Source: Marinobacterium litorale DSM 23545 (GTDB taxonomy: Bacteria; Pseudomonadota; Gammaproteobacteria; Pseudomonadales; Balneatricaceae). Taken from it: DNA of 64,000 bases. Below are positions 46,925 to 55,596 of this stretch, piece by piece. Under the pieces are notes generated by a model that worked only from the letters and a program-made list of their open reading frames with translations, was not told the origin of the DNA and made no database searches. The number at the start of each line of letters is the position of its first letter. Position 1 is the first letter of the stretch. The translations under genes and the position numbers were made by a program. The stretch lies in contig NZ_AUAZ01000008.1 of the NCBI RefSeq assembly GCF_000428985.1, forward strand, positions 62,001 through 126,000, written 5' to 3'.

Positions 46925-47386
46925 ATGAACTTGCCATTGGTCGATTCGGCCGAGCCCGATATGAGCACAGCTGTTCGTCAGTATCAGGTAAACCGACAGC
47001 TTGAACTGTTCAGAATTCAGGAAGACCCCCACCTCATTTACCGCGGGGGCGAGCCGGTTATTGTCCTGCGGTATCTGCAGCGTCGCGTGGCGGCCCGGCC
47101 TAAACAGCTGCGTAACCATATCCGCCGTGTCTATCTGTCGATTCAAAGCCGAGAGGCAGGCCATCTGACGGGGGCGCTGGTGGATCTGATGCTGGTGCTG
47201 CGCGGCAAGGGGCGTCATCTGATCAAGCGCATGCTGGAGCAGTCCGAGCCGCTGCTGACCCCCACGACCCTTGATCTGATGCGACAGGCTAGCGAAACCG
47301 GCGATCCGGAGCCCTTGAGAGCTTTATCGCAGGGCGAATCTGTTCTGGGTAACGGTGGTGTGCCTGCCGTGGCGCCGCTGCAATGA
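46925..47386 (+). CDS. Unknown helical protein, first gene of roadblock operon
   Basis: Protein of 153 residues that I do not recognise. It is hydrophilic and predominantly helical in character: a basic middle (YLQRRVAARPKQLRNHIRRVYL) and a segment LTGALVDLMLVLRGKGRHLIKRML. No signal peptide, catalytic motif or membrane segment is seen. The start follows AGGGAGG. Its stop overlaps the next start by four bases (ATGA), so it is coupled to the receiver-like gene. Operon context implies a role with the roadblock and PAS proteins. Confidence 0.75.
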   Translation: MNLPLVDSAEPDMSTAVRQYQVNRQLELFRIQEDPHLIYRGGEPVIVLRYLQRRVAARPKQLRNHIRRVYLSIQSREAGHLTGALVDLMLVLRGKGRHLIKRMLEQSEPLLTPTTLDLMRQASETGDPEPLRALSQGESVLGNGGVPAVAPLQ

Positions 47387-48495
47387 GCCACCACGGTCAG
47401 GATAGTATCGGCCTGATCGGTTTCGATGAGCGCGAGCGCAATTTGCTTGAGGTGTTTCTGGACAGCTCCGATAACCCGGGGCTTGTGCTGGATTCGCCGG
47501 AACGGGCTGATTCGATTCTATTTAACTGTAGTTCCGACACCGAACGGCGCCGCTTCCTGGATTGGCTCTCTTCCCGTCGACGCTGCGCCGTAGTGGCCGT
47601 GGTGGCGGATGTCGAACCACCGGAAGGTGCCTACGAATTGCGTCGGCCTCTTTCGATCGCCTCGTTGCGACAATGTTTACGTACGCTGGCGCGTGATTTA
47701 AGACGTGATCGTCTGGCGCGCGAAGCGGAGTCTGTGGAAGCGAGAGCCGCGAGCTCCGGTCTCAAGATGGCACCGGGCGCGTTCAAGGAGCTGCTCGCAC
47801 AATCAGGCGTACCGGCCAGGAGAGAGGCATCGACCACGCCTCCGGCGGCAATTCCCGCCAAAAATGTGGGACCGGCACCGTTGCTGGATTGGAGCGAAGA
47901 GCAAAAGCGCCAGCTTGTACGGCAGGCTACCGGTGCTTTGCCGGAACTCGATGTTGAAGATGATGCGCAGCGCAAGCGGCTGATGGTATCGCTGGACGGT
48001 CAGTTTCTGGACTGGGTTCGCCGGGCCGTTGATCAGGGGCGAGATCAGTCAGTTCCGGTAAAGTTGACCGGTGTGCCCGGGGTTTTCGTCTACGATCCGG
48101 TCAGCGATCAGTTTAGTTACGATTTGGATGCCGATTTTCTGATTCAGATGGCGACCAGCCGATTTGGTCCGGGGGAGCTCGGCTGTGAAGCGCTGGAGCA
48201 AGCGCCCGAGGGGGGCGCGGTGGCACCCCGTGATGAGGTGTTGTGGCTGTTAGGGCTGATGAGTACCCGTGGGCGTATACCCGATACCCTAGACCCGCGT
48301 GTCTCCCGCCAGTTGAAGCCTGTCAAGGGGATGCCGCACGCTCTGCTGACGCCCCAGGCAGAGCGGATTGCCGATTTCTGGAGCACCGCACGTTATACGC
48401 CTACCGAAGTGATGCAGGCACTGAAAGTGCCGCAGAACTATGTGTTTTCATTTATGGTTGCCGCCGATGCGGCTGACCTGTTCGAGCGTACATAA
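47383..48495 (+). CDS. Protein with degenerate receiver-like N-terminus, unknown
   Basis: Protein of 370 residues, not recognised as a known family. Residues about 8-110 have an alternating strand/helix pattern (IGLIGFDERERNLLEVFL... DSILFNCSS... AVVAVVAD... RRPLSIASLRQCLRTL) that resembles a response-regulator receiver, but no clear phospho-acceptor aspartate is seen; RRPLS may stand in for the usual Lys-Pro. A Pro/Ala-rich linker follows, then a C-terminal domain ending YTPTEVMQALKVPQNYVFSF, perhaps a small helical fold. It overlaps the previous gene by four bases. Confidence 0.75.
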   Translation: MSHHGQDSIGLIGFDERERNLLEVFLDSSDNPGLVLDSPERADSILFNCSSDTERRRFLDWLSSRRRCAVVAVVADVEPPEGAYELRRPLSIASLRQCLRTLARDLRRDRLAREAESVEARAASSGLKMAPGAFKELLAQSGVPARREASTTPPAAIPAKNVGPAPLLDWSEEQKRQLVRQATGALPELDVEDDAQRKRLMVSLDGQFLDWVRRAVDQGRDQSVPVKLTGVPGVFVYDPVSDQFSYDLDADFLIQMATSRFGPGELGCEALEQAPEGGAVAPRDEVLWLLGLMSTRGRIPDTLDPRVSRQLKPVKGMPHALLTPQAERIADFWSTARYTPTEVMQALKVPQNYVFSFMVAADAADLFERT

Positions 48496-48506
48496 GGAGA
48501 TTACGC

Positions 48507-49157
48507 ATGAGCGCTCAATCCAATGCGCCTTTTGAAGATGGCGGGGAGACGCTTTATTTCCAGGTATTGCCGGCTGGTGCCTACTACGCGACGTTTAGCC
48601 GTGAGCCGGAGGATATGCGAGCTCTGTTATTGCAGCTGCTGAGCTCCGATACGCCGGTTCCCTATATTCCGTCGCTGCTGGAAAAACTGACCGGACTGGA
48701 TACCGAGGGTGCGCAGCGCCTGCTCGATGAAATGCAGAACCGCAACTTTATTGAGTTAGTGGGGGAGCCTCTGGAAATTGCCAGTGGCGCACTTGAGCAG
48801 ATCCTGCCGGATCTGATCGCGCCTTTGGGCGAGGGCAAAGTCCTGCTAGCTGATGAACAGGGGTTTTCTCTGGCTCACAAGGGTTTCGAGCGCGATGAGG
48901 AGGAAGCTGTTGCCGGTCTCGCCGCCGATGTGATGATGCTGACTGAGCGGCACGAACGCCTGATCAAGGATCAGCTGGAGCTGTTTGGCTGCTCGTGGGC
49001 GTTGGTAAATGCGGTAGGGCAGAGTGATTTGGGTTTTTGGGTCCTGACCATCGGTCGGGAAAAGTTCTTGCTGATTATCGAGGGGATGCCGTATCTGAAC
49101 CGCCAGCCCTTTGTTGATTTGGCTTCCGTACTGATCCGGCGCTATCTGGATCATTAA
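48507..49157 (+). CDS. Protein with probable roadblock-like C-terminal half
   Basis: Protein of 216 residues. Residues about 1-90 look helical (LLSSDTPVPYIPSLLEKLTGLDTEGAQRLLDEM), possibly a winged-helix. Residues about 110-216 (VLLADEQGFSLAHKGFERDEEEAVAGLAADVMML...DLGFWVLTIGREKFLLIIEG) follow the strand-helix-strand pattern of roadblock/LC7 domains. This is a weak resemblance, not a motif match. It lies 11 bases after the receiver-like gene and 26 bases before the clear roadblock gene. Paired roadblock proteins often form heteromers. Confidence 0.72.
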   Translation: MSAQSNAPFEDGGETLYFQVLPAGAYYATFSREPEDMRALLLQLLSSDTPVPYIPSLLEKLTGLDTEGAQRLLDEMQNRNFIELVGEPLEIASGALEQILPDLIAPLGEGKVLLADEQGFSLAHKGFERDEEEAVAGLAADVMMLTERHERLIKDQLELFGCSWALVNAVGQSDLGFWVLTIGREKFLLIIEGMPYLNRQPFVDLASVLIRRYLDH

Positions 49158-49183
49158 GACTTGCAGTGGAAAAGGAGATTTTC

Positions 49184-49546
49184 ATGCGCGCCGAAATGTT
49201 GAATTCAATTTTGCGTGACCTCAGTGGTACATCGACCGAGATCGAGGCGTGTGCCGTTATTTCAACCGACGGTCTGGTGATCGATGCTCTGCTTCCGGCG
49301 GGTATGGATGAGGATCGAGTCGGGGCTATGAGTGCAGCGATCCTGTCGCTGGGTGAGCGTACCGCGCGGGAGCTGGCGCGAGGCGAGCTCGAGCAGGTTC
49401 TGATTAAAGGGGCCGAGGGCTACATCCTGATGACGCATGCCAATGATGAGTCTGTGCTGACAGTCGTGGCCAAGCCTAACGCGCGTCTGGGGTTGATCTT
49501 CCTCGACGTCAAACGTGCCGCGGAAGCGATTGGCAAGGTACTTTAA
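49184..49546 (+). CDS. Roadblock/LC7 domain protein
   Basis: Protein of 120 residues made entirely of a roadblock/LC7 domain: N-terminal helix (MLNSILRDLSG), AVISTDGLVIDALLPAGMDEDRVGAMSAAILSLGERTA, and the strands EQVLIKGAEGYILMTHANDESVLTVVA, then KPNARLGLIFLDVKRAAEAI. Bacterial roadblock proteins such as MglB usually regulate MglA-like GTPases; no GTPase gene is present in this operon or window beyond YlqF. The start at 49184 is preceded by AAAGGAG at six bases. Confidence 0.92.
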   Translation: MRAEMLNSILRDLSGTSTEIEACAVISTDGLVIDALLPAGMDEDRVGAMSAAILSLGERTARELARGELEQVLIKGAEGYILMTHANDESVLTVVAKPNARLGLIFLDVKRAAEAIGKVL

Positions 49547-49591
49547 CTGCACTGATAGCGCCAAATCCTAGTTGCAAACAGGAGGAGTGGT

Positions 49592-50053
49592 ATGTCCGAA
49601 CAGGATACCGGGTCGGTCTCCGATGTGTTGATCAAGTATTACGACGGCACTGAACGTACGGCCACGATTGTCGATGAGGAAGTACCCTATCCCGACGGCA
49701 AACTGATTGTGTCCAGAACCGATCCACAGGGAATTATTACCCATGCCAACCAGGCGTTTGTCGATATGTCGGCTTATACCCGGGAGGAGCTGATCGGCAC
49801 CAACCACTACATCCTGCGCCATCCGGATATGCCGGCCGTGGCGTTTCAGGGGCTGTGGGAGACGATCGAGAGCGGTAAAAAGTGGCAGGGTTACGTAAAA
49901 AACCTGCGTAAGGATGGCAAATATTACTGGGTAAAAGCCACTGTTATTCCCAACATCCGTAATGGCAAGCTGGTGGGCTATACGTCAGTGCGTCGGAAAC
50001 CGTCTCGCAGCAAAATTCGTGAAAGCGAAGCGCTGTATGAAACGTTGAAATAG
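49592..50053 (+). CDS. Stand-alone Aer-type PAS domain protein
   Basis: Protein of 153 residues with one PAS domain (about 35-130) and no output domain. The sequence closely follows the FAD-binding PAS of the aerotaxis receptor Aer: GIITHANQAFVDMSAYTREELIG, then LRHPDMPAVAFQGLWETIESG, and KNLRKDGKYYWVKATVIP. It therefore probably senses redox state or oxygen through FAD. With no methyl-accepting or kinase domain it must signal by binding other proteins, probably those encoded alongside. GGAGG precedes its start. Confidence 0.92.
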   Translation: MSEQDTGSVSDVLIKYYDGTERTATIVDEEVPYPDGKLIVSRTDPQGIITHANQAFVDMSAYTREELIGTNHYILRHPDMPAVAFQGLWETIESGKKWQGYVKNLRKDGKYYWVKATVIPNIRNGKLVGYTSVRRKPSRSKIRESEALYETLK

Positions 50054-50064
50054 GGGAGAGGGGA

Positions 50065-50811
50065 ATGCCATTTAACTTTACCGTCAGCCCTGACTTTGCG
50101 CCGGATCATATGTCGGGTTGGTTCTATTTCAACACCTGGCTTCAGCGCAAGCTGGGTACGGATATTCATCTTGAGCTCTACGACGGGTTTGATAGCCAGC
50201 GCGCCGATATTCGTGCAGGCAAGATCGACTTGATTTATGCCAATCCCTACGATGCATCCATGCTGGTGCGGGAAATGGGCTTCAAGGCGGTTGCGAGGCC
50301 CGCGGGGAAGCGGGATGAGGCGGTGATCGTTGTTCCTGCGGACAGCGCTGTTCAGCAGGTTGAGGATCTGGCTGAGGGGATACGTATAGCCACGACGGCT
50401 GATCCCGATGTGCATACGATAGGCATGATCATGCTCGAGCCGGCGGATCTGGACGCCGGGAACACCGAGCAGCGAGAATATGACAGCTACATCCTCATAG
50501 CCAAGGCACTGATGCGGGGGCAGGCTGATGCAGGCTTTTTCCTTAAGCAGGGGTACGATGAGCTGTCGGATCTGATCAAAAAGCAGATGCGCGTGATCGT
50601 CAGCAGTCAGATTAGCGTTGTTCATCACGCGTTATTGGTCGGGCCGTCCATGCAGGATCGTTTTGGCGAACTCAGTGAGGCCCTGATCAGTATGAAAGAG
50701 GATGAAAAAGGCCTCGGCGTGCTTGAGAGCATGGGGCTTCAGGGGTGGGAGTCAATGAGCGTTGAACAGACCGAGTTTATGATCGATCTGATTGATACAC
50801 TGATTGACTGA
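50065..50811 (+). CDS. PhnD-like substrate-binding protein without signal peptide
   Basis: Protein of 248 residues with the periplasmic-binding fold of the phosphate/phosphonate (PhnD) type: WLQRKLGTDIHLELYDGFDSQRADIRAGKIDLIYANPYDA, then IRIATTADPDVHTIGMIML and MRGQADAGFFLKQGYDELS. It begins MPFNFTVSPDFAP with no signal peptide and no lipobox, and no ABC permease or ATPase is nearby. It is probably a cytosolic ligand sensor. The gene lies 11 bases after the PAS gene and ends the operon. Confidence 0.88.
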   Translation: MPFNFTVSPDFAPDHMSGWFYFNTWLQRKLGTDIHLELYDGFDSQRADIRAGKIDLIYANPYDASMLVREMGFKAVARPAGKRDEAVIVVPADSAVQQVEDLAEGIRIATTADPDVHTIGMIMLEPADLDAGNTEQREYDSYILIAKALMRGQADAGFFLKQGYDELSDLIKKQMRVIVSSQISVVHHALLVGPSMQDRFGELSEALISMKEDEKGLGVLESMGLQGWESMSVEQTEFMIDLIDTLID

Positions 50812-50881
50812 CGCCATGAATGCCGGGGCGCATGGTGTATACTATGCGCCCCTTTTTTATGGCTGTGGTTCAGGTGGTTTT

Positions 50882-51502
50882 ATGGATGCTCTGACAGAGA
50901 TTCAACAGTTTTTGGGTTGTGCGACACCTTCGGGTTGGATTGAGCGTGCAGCCAAGTCGGATTCCTTGCCAGTGTTGCTGATTGATCACGCCAACTGTGA
51001 GAAAAAAGCGGCGTCGACCGCCATGAATCTGATGTTTCGTTATGTTGATCGTACCGATCTGCTTAACAAAATGTCACGTCTCGCCCGTGAGGAGCTGATT
51101 CATTTTGAACAGTGTCTGGCGTTGATGGAGGCGCGTGATATTGAGTATACCCACCTGGGAGCGGCCCGCTATGCAGCAGGCCTGCGCGAACCGGTGAGAA
51201 CATCAGAGCCGGGTCGGCTGGTGGATCTTCTGATCATCGGAGCGTTTATTGAAGCGCGCTCCTGTGAACGCTTTGCCGCTCTGGCGCCTTATCTGGATGA
51301 TGAGCTTGCCAAGTTCTATCGTTCGCTGCTCAAGTCCGAGGGGCGGCATTATCAGGATTACCTGTCCCTGGCCCGGGACTATGCGGGTGAGCCCATCGAT
51401 GAACGGATAGCATTCTTCCGTGGCGTAGAGAAGGAACTGATTGAGTCGCCGGACGCGGAGTTTCGCTTCCACAGCGGAGTGCCTGCCGAGCAGGCAGCCT
51501 AA
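50882..51502 (+). CDS. miaE: tRNA 2-methylthio-N6-isopentenyl adenosine hydroxylase
   Basis: Non-haem diiron monooxygenase of 206 residues that hydroxylates ms2i6A at position 37 of tRNA with O2. The metal-binding carboxylate/histidine helices are visible (EELIHFEQCL; SCERFAALAPYLDDELAKFYRSLLKSEGRHYQDYL). Start at 50882; a good -10 (TATACT, 50838-50843) lies upstream, suggesting its own promoter separate from the operon. It overlaps convergent lpxH by four bases. Confidence 0.94.
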   Translation: MDALTEIQQFLGCATPSGWIERAAKSDSLPVLLIDHANCEKKAASTAMNLMFRYVDRTDLLNKMSRLAREELIHFEQCLALMEARDIEYTHLGAARYAAGLREPVRTSEPGRLVDLLIIGAFIEARSCERFAALAPYLDDELAKFYRSLLKSEGRHYQDYLSLARDYAGEPIDERIAFFRGVEKELIESPDAEFRFHSGVPAEQAA

Positions 51503-52245
51503 GCGGGGGAGTAACTGGCTGGCGGGGTGAAGCGGGTCAGGCTTCGGCCGCCTGTCTCGTCGATCAGCAGGTACCAGCCGTCTGAGCTCCAGTCTCCCAG
51601 TACAATGCGTGTACCCCGTCCGGGCCCGATCTGGTCGTGGTGGACATCCGGGCGGTGGGTGTGACCATGGATCATTAGGTTTGCGTTGGATTCCTGCAGT
51701 GTGCGTCGCACAGCATCCGGGCTGACGTCACTGATCGCGTCCGTCGTCATTGAGCCTCTGGCACTGCTTTCAGCACGCATCTGCCGGGCGGTCTCGATCC
51801 GCGCCTCGATCGGTTGGGCGAGAAATTGGGCCTGCCAGTCGGGGTCTCTCACCAGTGTGCGAAACTGCTGATATTCCCGGTCATCCAGGCAAAGCTGATC
51901 TCCGTGCAGAACGACCGCGGGCTCTTGCGGTAAGTTAATGACAGTCACTTCAGGGAGTAGTGTTGCACCCCATTGTTCCAGCAGCGATTGTCCCACCAGA
52001 AAGTCCCGGTTACCGTGCTGGAAAAAAAGCCGGCAGCCCCGGTCGTTGAGGGCCCTTAACTTGTCGAAGAGTGACTCAAGGCCTGGAAGGGGGGCATCGT
52101 CACCAATCCAGTACTCGAAAATATCGCCCATCAGGTAAAGGTGATCAGATGGCTTTACGATATGATCGAGCAGGTAGTGGAACGCCCGGCTAATCTCCGG
52201 GCGCTCCGGTTGCAGATGTAGATCGGCAATGAACAGATGGCGCAT
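51499..52245 (-). CDS. lpxH: UDP-2,3-diacylglucosamine diphosphatase
   Basis: Calcineurin-type phosphoesterase of 248 residues in lipid A synthesis (fourth step). Metal-binding motifs are DLHL, GDIFEYWIGDD, GNRDFL, LHGDQL and GHTHRP. It is coupled to ppiB by a TAATG overlap, a conserved ppiB-lpxH pair. Peripheral inner-membrane enzyme. Confidence 0.97.
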   Translation of the reverse strand: MRHLFIADLHLQPERPEISRAFHYLLDHIVKPSDHLYLMGDIFEYWIGDDAPLPGLESLFDKLRALNDRGCRLFFQHGNRDFLVGQSLLEQWGATLLPEVTVINLPQEPAVVLHGDQLCLDDREYQQFRTLVRDPDWQAQFLAQPIEARIETARQMRAESSARGSMTTDAISDVSPDAVRRTLQESNANLMIHGHTHRPDVHHDQIGPGRGTRIVLGDWSSDGWYLLIDETGGRSLTRFTPPASYSPA

Positions 52246-52751
52246 TACGCCTCGCTTTCTTCCGTAACGACGGCACGCTCGATAATAACGTCTTCGGCCG
52301 GTACATCTTGGTGGCCTGCGCGCATGGTCGTGCGTACCGCCTTGATACGATTAACCACATCCATACCTTCGACCACCTTGCCAAAGACAGCGTAGCCCCA
52401 ACCTTCGGTGGTTTTTGCAGTATGGTCCAGGAACAGGTTGTCCGACACGTTGATGAAAAACTGCGCTGATGCGGAATGGGGATCCATGGTGCGCGCCATG
52501 GCTAGAGTACCCGCTTTGTTTGAAAGGCCGTTATTGGCCTCATTTTCGATCGGTTCGCGGGTCTTTCGGCTTACCATGCCCGGTTCGAAACCGCCACCCT
52601 GAATCATGAAACCATCGATCACTCGGTGGAAGATAACCCCGTCGTAGAATCCCTCGCGGACATATTGCTCAAAGTTAGCCGCGGTATTTGGAGCCTTGTC
52701 GTAGTCCAGCTCCAGAGTGATATCGCCGTGATTGGTGTGCAGGGTAATCAT
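52245..52751 (-). CDS. ppiB: Peptidyl-prolyl cis-trans isomerase B (cyclophilin)
   Basis: Cytosolic cyclophilin of 168 residues with [19 protein letters not shown] and the core [24 protein letters not shown] chose ATG 52751 ([21 protein letters not shown]); the upstream frame is open but unconserved. It precedes lpxH with overlapping stop and start codons. Confidence 0.97.
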   Translation of the reverse strand: MITLHTNHGDITLELDYDKAPNTAANFEQYVREGFYDGVIFHRVIDGFMIQGGGFEPGMVSRKTREPIENEANNGLSNKAGTLAMARTMDPHSASAQFFINVSDNLFLDHTAKTTEGWGYAVFGKVVEGMDVVNRIKAVRTTMRAGHQDVPAEDVIIERAVVTEESEA

Positions 52752-52993
52752 CGATGCGGGTCCCATCTTGGTTTTAGTTATTCGGGAGGCCAGGTTACGC
52801 CCTTTGGGCCTCCTCGTGTAGAAGCATTTATTATACTCAAGTCGTACGATGGTGCATCCCATCCGCGACAAAGTCGATCCCCCTGCGGCAGTGCGTTGAG
52901 ACCCTATCTCCGGTTATAATGCGGCGCTCAGGTTTCAGCCGCCCCGAATGCCGGGCAGTGGCTGCGTCCCACAAGTTTCTACAAGACGCGGAT

Positions 52994-54673
52994 ATGACCA
53001 ACAACGAAAGCAGCAAGCCGACCAATTTTATTCATCAGATCATCGAGGAAGACCTGGATAAGGGGACCCATGGTGGGCAGGTTGTCACCCGTTTCCCGCC
53101 AGAGCCCAACGGCTATCTCCATATCGGGCATGCCAAATCGATTTGCCTGAACTTCGGTACCGCACTCAAGTACGGCGGTGCCTGCCATCTTCGTTTCGAC
53201 GATACCAATCCGGAGAAAGAGAGCCAGGAGTATATTGACTCGATTATCTCGGATGTTCGCTGGCTGGGTTTCGAATGGGCCGGTGATATCCGTTACAGCT
53301 CTGACTACTTCGACCAGTTGTACCAGTGGGCCCTTCACCTGATTCGTGAGGGCAAAGCTTACGTGGACAGCTTGAGCCCCCACGAAATCCGTGAATACCG
53401 CGGTACGCTGACCGAGCCGGGCCGCAACAGCCCTTATCGTGAACGTAGCGTCGAGGAAAACCTGGAGCTGTTTGAAAAGATGCGCCAGGGTGATTTCGAC
53501 GAGGGTGAATGTGCATTGCGAGCCAAAATCGATATGGCTGCACCGAACATGAATCTGCGAGATCCGGTGATCTACCGTATTCGCAAGGCGCACCATCACC
53601 AGAGCGGCGACAAGTGGTGTATCTACCCCTCCTATGACTTTACTCATGGCCAGTCCGATGCGATTGAGGGTGTAACGCATTCCATCTGTACACTGGAGTT
53701 CGAAGATCACCGCCCGTTGTATGAGTGGTTTATCGAGAATCTGCCCGTACCGGCACAACCCAGGCAGTATGAATTTGCCCGGCTCAACCTGAACTACACC
53801 GTGACCAGCAAACGTAAACTGAAGCTGCTTGTGGACGAGGCCAAGGTTGATGGCTGGAACGATCCGCGCATGCCGACGATCTCGGGTCTGCGGCGTCGCG
53901 GGTATACCCCGGCTTCGATCCGTCATTTCTGCGACATGATTGGTGTGACCCGTTCCAACGGTATTGTGGATATGGGGATGCTGGAAGCGGCGATTCGCGA
54001 AGACCTGGATGCCAATGCACCCCGAGCCATGTGTGTTCTGCAACCGCTCAAGCTGACCATCACCAACCTGCCGGATGGAGAGCAGGAATGGTTCGAACTG
54101 CCGGCGCATCCCAAGGATGAATCGATGGGTCTGCGCAAGGTTCCCTTTACGCGTAATCTGCTGATTGATCGTGAAGATTTCGCTGAAGTCCCGCCGCGCA
54201 AATGGAAGCGTCTCTCGCCGGGCGAAGCGGTGCGTCTGCGTGGCGCCTATGTGATCCGTTGTGACGAGGTGATCAAGGACGCAAGCGGAGAGGTGGTAGA
54301 GATCAAGGCGAGCTATGATCCGGACACCAAAGGTGCCAACCCCATCGACTACAAACCCAAGGGGGTGATTCACTGGGTATCAGCGGATAACTCTCAGCCC
54401 TGTGAAGTGCGCGTATACGACCGCCTCTTTACAGAGCCGAACCCGGATGGTGATAAAGAGCGTGACTTCCACGACTTTATTAACCCTGAATCACTGGTGG
54501 TTTACCCCGATGCGCGGGCTGAAATCGGCTTGAAAAATGCCTCGATTGAGAGCCGGTATCAGTTCGAGCGACAGGGTTACTTCTGTGTCGATCCGGACAC
54601 AACGGAAGCGCGAATGGTATTTAACCGGACTGTCGGGCTGCGTGATTCCTGGGCCAAGATCAAGGGACAGTAA
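52994..54673 (+). CDS. glnS: Glutaminyl-tRNA synthetase
   Basis: Class Ic synthetase of 559 residues (E. coli 554). The HIGH motif is in [15 protein letters not shown] and the KMSKS equivalent is TSKRKLKLL. The start at 52994 has no strong ribosome binding site; a perfect -10 (TATAAT, 52915-52920) lies upstream without a matching -35. The lipoprotein gene starts immediately after its stop. Confidence 0.97.
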   Translation: MTNNESSKPTNFIHQIIEEDLDKGTHGGQVVTRFPPEPNGYLHIGHAKSICLNFGTALKYGGACHLRFDDTNPEKESQEYIDSIISDVRWLGFEWAGDIRYSSDYFDQLYQWALHLIREGKAYVDSLSPHEIREYRGTLTEPGRNSPYRERSVEENLELFEKMRQGDFDEGECALRAKIDMAAPNMNLRDPVIYRIRKAHHHQSGDKWCIYPSYDFTHGQSDAIEGVTHSICTLEFEDHRPLYEWFIENLPVPAQPRQYEFARLNLNYTVTSKRKLKLLVDEAKVDGWNDPRMPTISGLRRRGYTPASIRHFCDMIGVTRSNGIVDMGMLEAAIREDLDANAPRAMCVLQPLKLTITNLPDGEQEWFELPAHPKDESMGLRKVPFTRNLLIDREDFAEVPPRKWKRLSPGEAVRLRGAYVIRCDEVIKDASGEVVEIKASYDPDTKGANPIDYKPKGVIHWVSADNSQPCEVRVYDRLFTEPNPDGDKERDFHDFINPESLVVYPDARAEIGLKNASIESRYQFERQGYFCVDPDTTEARMVFNRTVGLRDSWAKIKGQ

Positions 54674-55546
54674 GTGTACAGGGCGCTCCTGGCCGCCGTT
54701 TGTGCTATTTCGCTGGCCGGCTGTTCAGCGCTTTCGGCGCGCGTGGACGGCGAGCGCTTGACGATAGAGACATTGGCGACGCTCCCGGCGGACATCAGCG
54801 AAACCTCTGGCTTGGCACAGCTGGATGGAAAACTCTGGACGCTCAACGATAGCGGTAACGGTCCCTGGCTCTATCAGCTCTCGGCCTCCGGGGACGTTGT
54901 CAAACGAGTGCGTGTCTCCGGTGCTGCGAATGTCGACTGGGAGGCGATGGATGCGTCCGGCACGGACGTCGCAATTTTTGACTGCGGCAATAATAGCGGT
55001 CAGCGCAATCGCTTTCAGCTCTATACAGTCGACCCGGTGGAGCTGGAACGCGCTGACGAGTCGGGTGAGGTCAGAGGTCGTCTCACTGAGTTTGAGTTTG
55101 CGGATCCTGCGCCGGTACCCGGACGTCAGCAACATGATAATGATTGTGAAGCCGCGGCCTGGATCGGCGGTCACTTCTGGGTGTTTACCAAGGGGTGGCA
55201 AACGCAGACAAGCCGAGTCTATCGCTTTGCACCCGGATCGCAGGCTCAGCAGGTCGAGTCTCGGGCGAGCTGGCCCGTGCGCGGTCTGATCACGGGAGCT
55301 GATTACAGTGCGCGCCGGAATGAGTTGGTGCTGCTTGGGTATACATTGGGTGTGCTTGGGAGTGAGGCTTTTATCTGGCGGATACCTGTCCGTCAGAATG
55401 AGCCCCAGTGGTCTCAGGCGCGCCGTCACCCTTTGTCGCCCTCCGGCCAGTGGGAAGCGGTGGTCTGGTGGGGTGATCAGCTGCTACTGACCCGCGAAAC
55501 CAGTGTGCTGGGCGAAACAAGGTTAGGCCGCCTCACGTTCGAATAG
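54674..55546 (+). CDS. Predicted lipoprotein with beta-propeller-like sequence
   Basis: Protein of 290 residues. It has a lipoprotein signal ([19 protein letters not shown], lipobox LAGC) and a mature part with repeated strand/turn units ([46 protein letters not shown]) that suggests a beta-propeller of the SdiA-regulated/phytase-like type. Start is GTG at 54674, directly after the glnS stop. Function unknown. Confidence 0.8.
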   Translation: MYRALLAAVCAISLAGCSALSARVDGERLTIETLATLPADISETSGLAQLDGKLWTLNDSGNGPWLYQLSASGDVVKRVRVSGAANVDWEAMDASGTDVAIFDCGNNSGQRNRFQLYTVDPVELERADESGEVRGRLTEFEFADPAPVPGRQQHDNDCEAAAWIGGHFWVFTKGWQTQTSRVYRFAPGSQAQQVESRASWPVRGLITGADYSARRNELVLLGYTLGVLGSEAFIWRIPVRQNEPQWSQARRHPLSPSGQWEAVVWWGDQLLLTRETSVLGETRLGRLTFE

Positions 55547-55596
55547 GCAGGCCGAAGTTGGGCGCGACAAACGAATTAAAGGATTGGCAGAAACAG

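Noticed and set aside
46925-50811. The operon as an ABC phosphonate importer or a chemotaxis system
   Set aside because: No permease, ATPase, CheA, CheW or methyl-accepting gene is present, and the binding protein lacks a signal peptide.
52979-54373. A 464-codon open frame on the minus strand opposite glnS
   Set aside because: Antisense shadow of glnS with no recognisable domain or ribosome binding site.
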